Positions 7,582-15,161 of a stretch of 21,391 nt of DNA are shown one piece after another; within the stretch, counting starts at the first letter, position 1, and each line of letters starts with the position of its first letter. The notes below the pieces were generated by a model, which saw only the letters and a program-made list of their open reading frames with translations, did not search any database and was not told the origin of the DNA. The translations under genes and the position numbers were made by a program. Origin of the DNA: UBA2144 sp043819035 (GTDB taxonomy: Bacteria; Patescibacteriota; Gracilibacteria; Peribacterales; Peribacteraceae); the NCBI GenBank assembly GCA_043819035.1, contig JBDRFD010000021.1, forward strand, positions 1-21,391, written 5' to 3'.

Positions 7582-8123
7582 AGCAATTACACAACCGACG
7601 GTCGGTGCGATTGAAAAATCATGGGTACACGCACGGCACATATTTCGTGACGATCAATGCGGTGAACGGGGAATGTATTTTTGGGGAGGTTGTGAACGGA
7701 CGAATGTGTTTGAATGAATTCGGAAAAATTGTTCGTGATGAATGGTTACGCACGGAACAATTGCGTGACAATGTTTTGTTGGATTCATTCATTGTGATGC
7801 CGAATCATTTTCATGGAATTATTCGTATTGATGATGGGCGCCGTACGGGCACGGCGCGCCGTGCCCGTACGGCGCATCCCCCGGCGCATCCCCCGGCATT
7901 GCCCCGCCATTTCGGCAAACCCATTTCCCATTCATTACCAACGATCGTGGGTTCATTTAAATCCGCCGTAACTCGACGGATTAATGAATTGCGTGATTCA
8001 CCGGGGGCGGGGATATGGCATCGCAATTATTGCGAACATGTCGTACGCGATATTCATGATTTAAACCGTATTCGGGCGTATATTGCCCAAAATCCGCAAA
8101 AATGGTTAAACCGCGATATTTGA
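7578..8123 (+). CDS. REP-associated tyrosine transposase (IS200-like, Y1_Tnp)
   Basis: A 181-residue HUH single-strand DNA transposase. The opening RRSVRLKNHGYTHGTYFVTINA is typical. The HUH pair is H77/H79 in MPNHFHG and the likely nucleophile is Y151 in NYCEHVVRD, followed by IRAYIAQNPQKW. All expected catalytic parts are present and there is no frameshift, so it may be active. Proteins of this group process palindromic REP sequences. The start at 7578 overlaps the lamin-tail stop (ATGA), so translation is probably coupled; a longer in-frame start at 7536 lies within the preceding membrane helix and is unlikely. Residues about 87-100 are encoded by a perfect 38-base palindrome, followed by a repeated AHPP segment. 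Confidence 0.92.
   Translation: MKQLHNRRSVRLKNHGYTHGTYFVTINAVNGECIFGEVVNGRMCLNEFGKIVRDEWLRTEQLRDNVLLDSFIVMPNHFHGIIRIDDGRRTGTARRARTAHPPAHPPALPRHFGKPISHSLPTIVGSFKSAVTRRINELRDSPGAGIWHRNYCEHVVRDIHDLNRIRAYIAQNPQKWLNRDI
7838..7875. repeat. perfect 38-base palindrome inside the transposase gene
   Basis: Bases 7838-7856 are exactly the reverse complement of 7857-7875, with core GTACGGGCACGGCGC. It is followed by two tandem copies of GCGCATCCCCCG (7873-7896 region). It is much more GC-rich than the surrounding gene. It falls between the HUH motif and the helix carrying the nucleophile, a region that tolerates insertions in this family. Confidence 0.9.
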
Positions 8124-8151
8124 GGAGAAATGAGGAATTGAACAGATAGCG

Positions 8152-8180
8152 TTGATTTTATTGAAGTTTTGTTATACAAT
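8152..8180 (+). promoter_or_regulatory. promoter of the large acidic protein gene
   Basis: TTGATT (8152-8157), 17 bases, TACAAT (8175-8180). The predicted start is near 8187, about 30 bases before the ATG at 8217. The AAGGAAA at 8192 is too far from the ATG to be a normal ribosome binding site. Confidence 0.6.
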
Positions 8181-8216
8181 AAAAGTGGAATAAGGAAACC
8201 TTTCCCAAACTTGATT

Positions 8217-10823
8217 ATGGCTAATGGACCAGATGATGAATGGCCGGATGATGCTGAGGATGAAGAAGAAGAATATTTATTAGATGATACTGAATATGGC
8301 GATGATCCTGAACCTAAAGATGAAGATCTTGATTTAATGGTCGAAGAAGATGTAGAACTTGAAGATGGTTCTGGTGAATCGGGCAAAACACCTGATGAAT
8401 TAGCTGCTGAAACAGGGGGGCAAGTTATTGATCTTGTAGGTGATGTGGTTGGGGGTTCTGAAGATGGTTCGGGTGATGGAATACATCTTGAAGATGATGG
8501 TATATCACCTTTTCCATTAACACCCCTTTCTGAAGTTGCAGAAGACTTGGGGGTGTCTCCAGAAGAATTGGAACGTGTATGTGCGCAACGTGAAATTGGT
8601 TTCATACCTCCAGGAGGCACGAAACGCAGTATATACGATGATGAAATTGATACATTAAGAAAAGAAGTAGAAGCGAGACGTGCTAGAGAAGCAATGGGAG
8701 AAGCAGGTGCTACAGAAGTACTCCCGCCTACAGCTAGAGTTGAATTAACTTCAATACACCCAATAACATTTGATCTTTCTTTTAAAACAAGTGAAGGTGA
8801 TCAAGATGTCTATGAATGGAGAATCAATATTATGAGAAGAGATGGACAATTGATTTATCAAGAGGTTAGAGAAGCAAATTACGGACCTCACAGGATTCGT
8901 GTACCAGGCTCCCCCGGTTCTATTGAGTTTGTTATTGTTAATGTTACAAAAGGATCTGAAAGTTTGTGTAGATGGTTCTCGGAGAGTGAGCTTGGAGGTG
9001 AGTCTGCTCAGGAAGAGGTCGGTTTCGGTTCGGGGAGCAAAAAGAAATTCAGTATTGTTGCAGGATTGGGTTCCTTAGCTACTGGGATGGGTGCTGTTGC
9101 TAGAGGTGCGAAGAAAAAGGTAGCAGATGCTGTTAGTAATTGGACAACAAAAAAAAGTACTGGTGAAGAAAGCCCTGTGGATCCAAATGATTCAGAAGGA
9201 AATGTACCTGAGTCAGCGAGTCGTCAGCCTCAAGCACCGACGGGAGGGACTCCGCCTACTTCAGAAGCATCTCCGGGAGCATCTCCTGTGTCTCCATCAC
9301 CACATCAACCACATAATCCGCATACTGCCGGCCCTCCGCAGCCTGAGGTGTCACCTATACTTATTAGTCTTGGAAGAAATGCAATTGGACAGCCAGGAAG
9401 TGGTGTGTTCCACTTAGAGGCTACAGAATTGTATGAAGCATTATACGATGCACAGAGGGGTCATGATGAGCCATTACATTGGGTGGTGAGAAGTGTCGAA
9501 TCAGGGGAGCAAGATCATCGTAGACGTAATTTCCGAGATATTGAGGTTGTTGATCTAAGAAGTAGACCAAGTTCATATGAATTTTATCTTGCTAATAGTG
9601 CTAGCAGGAGAGTTTCTGATAGTAGAGAGTTCACTGTAGACACTGAGAATGTGGGTGATAGAACAGCAGGGGGCAGTGGTAATATCGGTGGAAATGGAAC
9701 TCAAGGTGGTGAGGCACCAGAGGCTGGAGGCCCAAATGCTCCTATCCCACCTGTCCCACCAGTTCCTAATGGACCGAGAGTGCCAATGGATAGATATCCA
9801 CTTGGCAATTCATTATGGCCTTCCTTCTTGCAGAAGGAAGCAATGCATTTGATGTATGGGCGGTATGCGGATCAATTCTCTTCCTTGCCAGGTGGCCTAA
9901 GAAGAGAGAGGTATCGAAAGGCGCATATAGAAGATGTGAAAACAAGCATGGGTTTAGATGCAAATAAACCAGATATGGTCGAAGTTATGAATCTGTTTAA
10001 CAAGTGTGTAGATATAGCGATTAGATTTTCTAATCGGTGGTTTGAAGCGCCTAGAGCTCAACGCAATTTACCAGGTTTCGTAAGAGGGCCAAACTATGTT
10101 GCTAGTATTGAATCCTCGTTAAATCAGCTTCGTCAAAGTGCTGAGGCAGCATTTGATAAGATAGAAGATTATTATGTAACTGGAGGAGTAGATAGAGATA
10201 TTGAAAAGAAGGAATTAGATGCTCGTTTGGAGTGGCTCCAGCATCTGTTAACTCATCTAAAGAGTCAGTCTGTTAGGATACCAATTAAGAGAGATAGAGG
10301 AGTAAAAGAAGTGTCGGATAGAACTCCTCAAAAAAATAAGCATAGTACTATCCCAACTGCCCCAGTCTTCAAGTCTATTGCTCAGCGTTCTGGACATGTG
10401 AAATTGCTCTCATTTTTCCATCCTGAGATGAGGAAGAGACAAGAGGAAGTAAGAAGTTTGCTAAACAGAATTAAGGCTTTTCGTAGAACACGTCCTGAGA
10501 AGAAGCCCTTAAGAAAGGCAGTGGAAGGGCCCAGAGCTTTGCTCGGATATGTTCCACGTGTTGTTTGGGAAAATGTAGTAAGTGTTAGGAATGCATTAAT
10601 CAAGCTAGGATTGGGCGCAGTCATACTTAGTGCAGGTTATAATAAACTACCTTCAGGCTCTGGTCCCGGTTCTGATACGGCAGCCCCCCCAGATCCAAAC
10701 CGTCCTCAGCAGAGACAGGGGGAAAGTGAAAGTGATTTTCAGACAAGAAAAGATACTGAGTCGCTACAAGAGTATTCTGAAGGTGCTAAGAGCTTTAAGG
10801 AATGGCTTGAAACTCAAGAATAA
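8217..10823 (+). CDS. large acidic protein of unknown function with a MerR-like helix-turn-helix
   Basis: 868 residues; I recognise no family for the whole protein. Residues 1-97 are strongly acidic (runs such as DDAEDEEEEYLLDD). Residues 101-152 (LSEVAEDLGVSPEELERVCA...YDDEIDTLRKEVE) resemble a MerR/excisionase-type winged helix. Residues about 180-270 form a beta-rich module. A Lys-rich patch and a long Pro/Ser/Gly linker follow, then a second module of similar pattern (about 380-480) and another Gly/Pro linker. The C-terminal ~350 residues are helical and basic, with one hydrophobic stretch near 789-811 (LIKLGLGAVILSAGY). There is no signal peptide. The ATG at 8217 was chosen because the TTG further up overlaps the promoter. 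Codons look more AT-rich than in tuf or rny. It converges with the next gene 40 bases away. Function unknown. Confidence 0.8.
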   Translation: MANGPDDEWPDDAEDEEEEYLLDDTEYGDDPEPKDEDLDLMVEEDVELEDGSGESGKTPDELAAETGGQVIDLVGDVVGGSEDGSGDGIHLEDDGISPFPLTPLSEVAEDLGVSPEELERVCAQREIGFIPPGGTKRSIYDDEIDTLRKEVEARRAREAMGEAGATEVLPPTARVELTSIHPITFDLSFKTSEGDQDVYEWRINIMRRDGQLIYQEVREANYGPHRIRVPGSPGSIEFVIVNVTKGSESLCRWFSESELGGESAQEEVGFGSGSKKKFSIVAGLGSLATGMGAVARGAKKKVADAVSNWTTKKSTGEESPVDPNDSEGNVPESASRQPQAPTGGTPPTSEASPGASPVSPSPHQPHNPHTAGPPQPEVSPILISLGRNAIGQPGSGVFHLEATELYEALYDAQRGHDEPLHWVVRSVESGEQDHRRRNFRDIEVVDLRSRPSSYEFYLANSASRRVSDSREFTVDTENVGDRTAGGSGNIGGNGTQGGEAPEAGGPNAPIPPVPPVPNGPRVPMDRYPLGNSLWPSFLQKEAMHLMYGRYADQFSSLPGGLRRERYRKAHIEDVKTSMGLDANKPDMVEVMNLFNKCVDIAIRFSNRWFEAPRAQRNLPGFVRGPNYVASIESSLNQLRQSAEAAFDKIEDYYVTGGVDRDIEKKELDARLEWLQHLLTHLKSQSVRIPIKRDRGVKEVSDRTPQKNKHSTIPTAPVFKSIAQRSGHVKLLSFFHPEMRKRQEEVRSLLNRIKAFRRTRPEKKPLRKAVEGPRALLGYVPRVVWENVVSVRNALIKLGLGAVILSAGYNKLPSGSGPGSDTAAPPDPNRPQQRQGESESDFQTRKDTESLQEYSEGAKSFKEWLETQE

Positions 10824-10863
10824 TCTTCTAGTGGTTATTGTTCAAATTGAATTATTTGAGGAG

Positions 10864-13449
10864 TTAGTTTTTTGGGATTGTCTTTTTTGCACCCATTACT
10901 GATATTAAACCTGCAGGTGTTTCTACCTTTGTACTAATATTTATTCCTGTAACTTGGTAGTAAAGATTTGGATCGAAAGTCACAAGATTCCAATCGACTT
11001 GATCAATGCCAGCGGTCGCATTAGGTATTGCACCAGAAGCAAAGAGTTGCGCTTGTGTGATGATGCCTCTTCTAACCATTTCTTTTTTAATTTCATTCCA
11101 GCACGAATGATTATCATTGGGAAGTTTAGCGAGGAAGAGCGGAAATACATCTAATGCATAATTTGTGTCACTGTCAGCGGCATTTTCTTCTTCCAAAACA
11201 AGAACTGGATCGGGAGGTTTTGGAAGACTTACTACTGGTGGATTTGCTTTTATCCTGATTACAAGTGAAATGTATTTTCGATATTTATATTCTTTCAAGG
11301 CTTCTCCAACTGTGATATCAACCACATCAATGTTAGGACCAGGAGGTGCTCCTGGCGGCGGAGGACCTGGGGGTCTAGGAATACTTTTTTTACTTATCCG
11401 AACAGTTCTCAATGATGCACTCATCTTCATCTGTTCCCTCAGCCACTCCGTCAGTTTCTTCAATTGTGCAAGTGTGATTTCAACTGCTTCACCTGCGCTA
11501 TGTCCCATTTGGATAAGCAGATCTCCAAGAGGCTCTCCTTTCTTCACTAAAAACCAGAATGAACCAGTTCCTTTATCGATAGTATTTTCAAGTCTTGTAA
11601 GTCCATTTCCATCGGCGTCTACGTACAGTGGATTTCCTGCTGCATCAATTGGAATTTCAACCGTAAGCCAGTTATCCAATTCTTCCCATTTATCAAATCC
11701 TTTATCCAAAAGTCCTGTTCCCTGATCATTATAGAGATATGGTTCAACATCATCTTTCCATACTTCACCTGCAGCCTTTGGAACAGTTGTTGTTACATAG
11801 GTCTGTACTTCTTGAAGTGCCTTCTTGGCTGCTTCATATGCGTCACCAGAAAGATTATTGAGGCCTACCAAGCCTTCCGAGATGAGCGACTTAATGGATT
11901 CGCCTGCGCCGTCGTAATCTGGAATTTTATCCCAGGCACGTTCAGTGTAGAGAACATCCATAAGAGTCCAAGAACCCGAAGCTTTTTGAATTTGTTGCTT
12001 CATACCTGCGCAAAAGCTCTTGCCTTCAGGTAGAGCATCATTAATGCGCTGCCTGAATTCATCTGGTAGGTCTGGGTCTTTTAGCAGTAGTTTCAGATCA
12101 ATTTCCCAATCGGTCCAAATATTATCAAAGTATGTTCCATCGACATATTTTCCTCTCACAATATCTAGGCCAACGTGTGCCTCAGGGGTCTTCCCGTTAG
12201 TCTTGGCAATGTCTTTGAACATTGTGTCCGCAATATTAAGTGTCAAACTGATGCGCTCAGCAGGATCTAGATTTTTGAAATACGATGGGATGTGGTCTCC
12301 TTCACACATATCTTCCATAAAACCTGTGACACTTCCGGGAGCCTCTTTATTTCCAGATTGTCTCCACTTCTTTGCTTCGTCGTACCATTCTACGAATTCA
12401 CCTGGGCTTTGAGTGAGCATTGCATCAAATACGATGCGTTCCTTTTTCCGACCCAGGCCCAATCGTTCATGGTAGTAATGATTAGCTGTTCCTTTGCCTT
12501 CTGGGCCACCGAAGGCCTGTCCGACGGTATCGCGCATTTCACGAATTCCCTTGGCTCCGCCTTCCCATCCCATGCGCTCTGCTTGTTCAGCGAGAAACTC
12601 TGTTGGTTCTACTCCGAACTTACTCTTTATAAATGCACCGGCGATAATAGCTGCGGCTGCATACTTCGTTAATGTCCATATTTTTGGATTGTTCTTTTGG
12701 AGAGTCCTAAATGCAAGATATGTAAGAAAAACAAGACCTACACTCATCAATGGGTGAGCTTTAAAATCATCCCACACATACTCTTTTGCGCCGTGGAAGA
12801 ACTTCTCAACAGGATTGAGTTGCTTGCTCGTATTTAATGCCTCTTCAGTTTGTTCGTATGAAGTGAGTCTTTGCTCAAGGTCCGAATGTATGCTCGCAAC
12901 TTTATCACTTGCATCTTTTAGTTTATCTTTAATATTTGGGTAGTCAGGATCAAGATTGTTTTCAAAATCTTTACGTTCCTGTTCTCCTTCCCGCGCTTTC
13001 TCTGACCAGATTGCAAGCGTCTTAAGCACATCATCGCCAAGTAATTTGCGCAGGTGCTCAAGGCGGCTGTCATTTGGTTCCTTACCAGCCGGAGCAATAT
13101 AATCATCCAATTCTGTAATATCAGGAACATGTGATTTTTTGCTGTGCTTGCCCCTACCCCTACCTTTTCTACTCTTTGTTTGTTGCTCTTCTAATGCCTT
13201 ACTTGTTAGGTAATCATACGCAAGCCATGGTTTGCGTGGCCATTCGGCAACATCCGAGGTTGCTACTTCTTCGCTTTGTATGCTCTCTCTTACTTGTGAA
13301 GCAATGATCGCTGCACTTATTGAAGTTGGCTTATCAAGCTGTTCGCTAGCTTTTGCTGCTGCTTCAGCTTCAGATTTGGCTTTTGCTGCCGCCAACTGCT
13401 TAGGAGTGGGGTTATTTTGGGGTGCCGCTGCTGGGTTTTGATTAGCCAT
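10864..13449 (-). CDS. large membrane-associated protein of unknown function
   Basis: 861 residues, no recognised family. The N-terminal ~110 residues are Ala/Lys-rich and disordered, with a basic KSRKGRGRGKHSKKSH patch. A charged helical part follows, then two close hydrophobic helices (about 230-249, LMSVGLVFLTYLAFRTL, and 256-279, YAAAAIIAGAFI), suggesting a membrane hairpin. The large soluble region after it carries a calcium-loop-like DADGNGLTRLE near 610 (Glu one position early for a canonical EF-hand). A polyproline stretch (PRPPGPPPPGAPPGP) lies near 690, then a beta-rich tail. No signal peptide. It starts 13 bases after the stop of the preceding minus-strand gene, so the two are probably one transcript. 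The 40 bases to the facing gene hold only a weak TCAAAT/ATTTGA hairpin. Confidence 0.8.
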   Translation of the reverse strand: MANQNPAAAPQNNPTPKQLAAAKAKSEAEAAAKASEQLDKPTSISAAIIASQVRESIQSEEVATSDVAEWPRKPWLAYDYLTSKALEEQQTKSRKGRGRGKHSKKSHVPDITELDDYIAPAGKEPNDSRLEHLRKLLGDDVLKTLAIWSEKAREGEQERKDFENNLDPDYPNIKDKLKDASDKVASIHSDLEQRLTSYEQTEEALNTSKQLNPVEKFFHGAKEYVWDDFKAHPLMSVGLVFLTYLAFRTLQKNNPKIWTLTKYAAAAIIAGAFIKSKFGVEPTEFLAEQAERMGWEGGAKGIREMRDTVGQAFGGPEGKGTANHYYHERLGLGRKKERIVFDAMLTQSPGEFVEWYDEAKKWRQSGNKEAPGSVTGFMEDMCEGDHIPSYFKNLDPAERISLTLNIADTMFKDIAKTNGKTPEAHVGLDIVRGKYVDGTYFDNIWTDWEIDLKLLLKDPDLPDEFRQRINDALPEGKSFCAGMKQQIQKASGSWTLMDVLYTERAWDKIPDYDGAGESIKSLISEGLVGLNNLSGDAYEAAKKALQEVQTYVTTTVPKAAGEVWKDDVEPYLYNDQGTGLLDKGFDKWEELDNWLTVEIPIDAAGNPLYVDADGNGLTRLENTIDKGTGSFWFLVKKGEPLGDLLIQMGHSAGEAVEITLAQLKKLTEWLREQMKMSASLRTVRISKKSIPRPPGPPPPGAPPGPNIDVVDITVGEALKEYKYRKYISLVIRIKANPPVVSLPKPPDPVLVLEEENAADSDTNYALDVFPLFLAKLPNDNHSCWNEIKKEMVRRGIITQAQLFASGAIPNATAGIDQVDWNLVTFDPNLYYQVTGINISTKVETPAGLISVMGAKKTIPKN

Positions 13450-13462
13450 TGATTGTTATAAC

Positions 13463-15025
13463 TTATGTGCCTTTAGTAAGAGGCCAGCCAGGAGGCGTAG
13501 GTTCCAATGCCCAGTCCCAAAGATCTTTTGGCGACCTAGCGATTCTTCCTGCGGCATACGGAACTGCACGAATTACTTTGCCCACTCCTCCAAGTTTCTG
13601 TTGGCTTTCTGATGGTTCATCCTTTTTTGTTAGCCCATACCAAAGTCCTGCGAATGGTGAAGCAATTGTTCTTCCCGCTGCTTTTGCAACAGGAGCGGCA
13701 AATGGAATATTGAAATTAAGAATCATGTTCTTGGCTGCTTCGTATTCTTTAACTGATTGTGCAGCCACGGCACGTGCAATTCTTTTCGCAGGTTTCCAGC
13801 CTAATTTATCAAGACCTCCAAGCAAGATGGATGGAATTCCAATGGTGCCACCTGCAAGCATTGTTTTCCAAATACCTGCTTTTGGTCTGTTCCACATCCA
13901 GCCATGTGCACGACCAAGTCCATAAAGACCCGCACCAGCAATTGCAGACCAGATTCCAAGAGGTGCAGCACCGGCAATTGATGGTATGACTGCAGCAGAG
14001 GAGGGTGCAACATTTAAAAGTGCTGCACCTGTTGCCTGGCTTAATGCACCAAGTGCTTGTACACCTGATGATGCAGCAGTGGAAAGGAAAGGTATATTTG
14101 TGATCATGCTGGCTCCAAGAGTTCCTGCTCCAGCTGCAAAACCGCTTACTGCGAGAGAAGATGGAACACCCCACTGGCGCTTGAGCCACTGTGGGCCTCT
14201 TTGCCATTCTTGCCTGAGCTTGTGGTAAACATAACCACCGAATGCAAGACCGAGCACACTGGAAGTTATTCCTGTGGCCAAAGCGGGTGTTGCAGTAGCC
14301 ATTTTCGTACCGATGGTACTTAGGCCCCACTCAAGAGCTGTTGGAGATGCTACTCCTATTGCTGCTCCTACACTCTTCCCAATCTTTGGATGATTAGGAG
14401 CCAAGTGTTTTCCCAGATACCATCCAAGTCCACCTCCGGCAGCCACGCCTGCAAATGCCGGTGCAGTAATGCCGTTCCGTGCAAGATAAGCAAGGTACGA
14501 TGGAATGAATGCAGTTGTACCGACTGCAGCAGCTGAGCGAGCCATGTTGATTCGTACCGGCCCCCGATCAACTATAGCTTCTCCATGATGCGATCGTACT
14601 TGCCGGCCAACTTCTTCGTAGAATTCACGAGCTCTGCGAGGATCACGTTTAACTTCTTCTGGAATATGAACTTCTCCTGCATTTTGCCCACCTTGATTCT
14701 CCGGTTGCCCTACGTTGTTCGAATCTTCTCTCGCATTACGATCGCTTGGGCTTCCACGTTCAGGATTATTTTGTCCATGGGTAGGACTTCTTGGTCCAAT
14801 ATTTGCAGTAGCTGCCCCACCGCTTGGTTCTCTTTGAAACAGCCTAATCATTTGACCCCTATTCCCTTCTCTGCCCCTCTCGGTATTCCTCTCTGCAAAT
14901 TTCTGAACATACATATTTTCAAGTCGCTCTTCTTCACTATCGGATCCTTCATTCAATTTCCACACGAGCCGGTGCTCGCGGTAGATGGGATCACCACTGT
15001 TAGTTTTGGTGTGTTTGTTCAGCAT
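13463..15025 (-). CDS. Gly/Ala-rich multi-helix membrane protein of unknown function
   Basis: 520 residues. Residues 1-157 are hydrophilic and unstructured, rich in Arg, Glu, Asn and Gly. From about 161 to 410 there are several Gly/Ala-rich hydrophobic helices with glycine-zipper patterns (e.g. FAGVAAGGGLGWYLG, AAIGVASPTA, AIAGAGLYGLGRAHG). A basic amphipathic tail ends PTPPGWPLTKGT. The pattern recalls pore-forming or membrane-inserting proteins, but I see no specific family signature. The ATG at 15025 is preferred over an in-frame TTG at 15034 because the promoter's -10 box ends at 15037, leaving only about 5 transcribed bases before the ATG. It is the first gene of a pair with the 861-residue protein. 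Confidence 0.8.
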   Translation of the reverse strand: MLNKHTKTNSGDPIYREHRLVWKLNEGSDSEEERLENMYVQKFAERNTERGREGNRGQMIRLFQREPSGGAATANIGPRSPTHGQNNPERGSPSDRNAREDSNNVGQPENQGGQNAGEVHIPEEVKRDPRRAREFYEEVGRQVRSHHGEAIVDRGPVRINMARSAAAVGTTAFIPSYLAYLARNGITAPAFAGVAAGGGLGWYLGKHLAPNHPKIGKSVGAAIGVASPTALEWGLSTIGTKMATATPALATGITSSVLGLAFGGYVYHKLRQEWQRGPQWLKRQWGVPSSLAVSGFAAGAGTLGASMITNIPFLSTAASSGVQALGALSQATGAALLNVAPSSAAVIPSIAGAAPLGIWSAIAGAGLYGLGRAHGWMWNRPKAGIWKTMLAGGTIGIPSILLGGLDKLGWKPAKRIARAVAAQSVKEYEAAKNMILNFNIPFAAPVAKAAGRTIASPFAGLWYGLTKKDEPSESQQKLGGVGKVIRAVPYAAGRIARSPKDLWDWALEPTPPGWPLTKGT

Positions 15026-15036
15026 AAAATCCAATC

Positions 15037-15065
15037 ATTATACCGGAAAATGCGGTTTGTCTCAA
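15037..15065 (-). promoter_or_regulatory. promoter of the two-gene unknown unit, near-leaderless
   Basis: Minus strand: TTGAGA (15065-15060), 17 bases, TATAAT (15042-15037), then 11 bases to the ATG at 15025. Transcription should start within about 5 bases of the start codon. This is the best promoter match in the window. Confidence 0.75.
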
Positions 15066-15161
15066 TGATGTAATAGTAAACAAAAACATTAAAGAATATT
15101 TATGTCAATCGAAGAGAAATCAATTCGCTTTCATGCGAATCTTCTGTATCCTTTCTCCAAC

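Noticed and set aside
10824..10863. Bidirectional terminator between the two facing unknown genes
   Set aside because: Only a 6-bp A/T-rich stem (TCAAAT/ATTTGA) without a clear U-run; too weak to list as a terminator.
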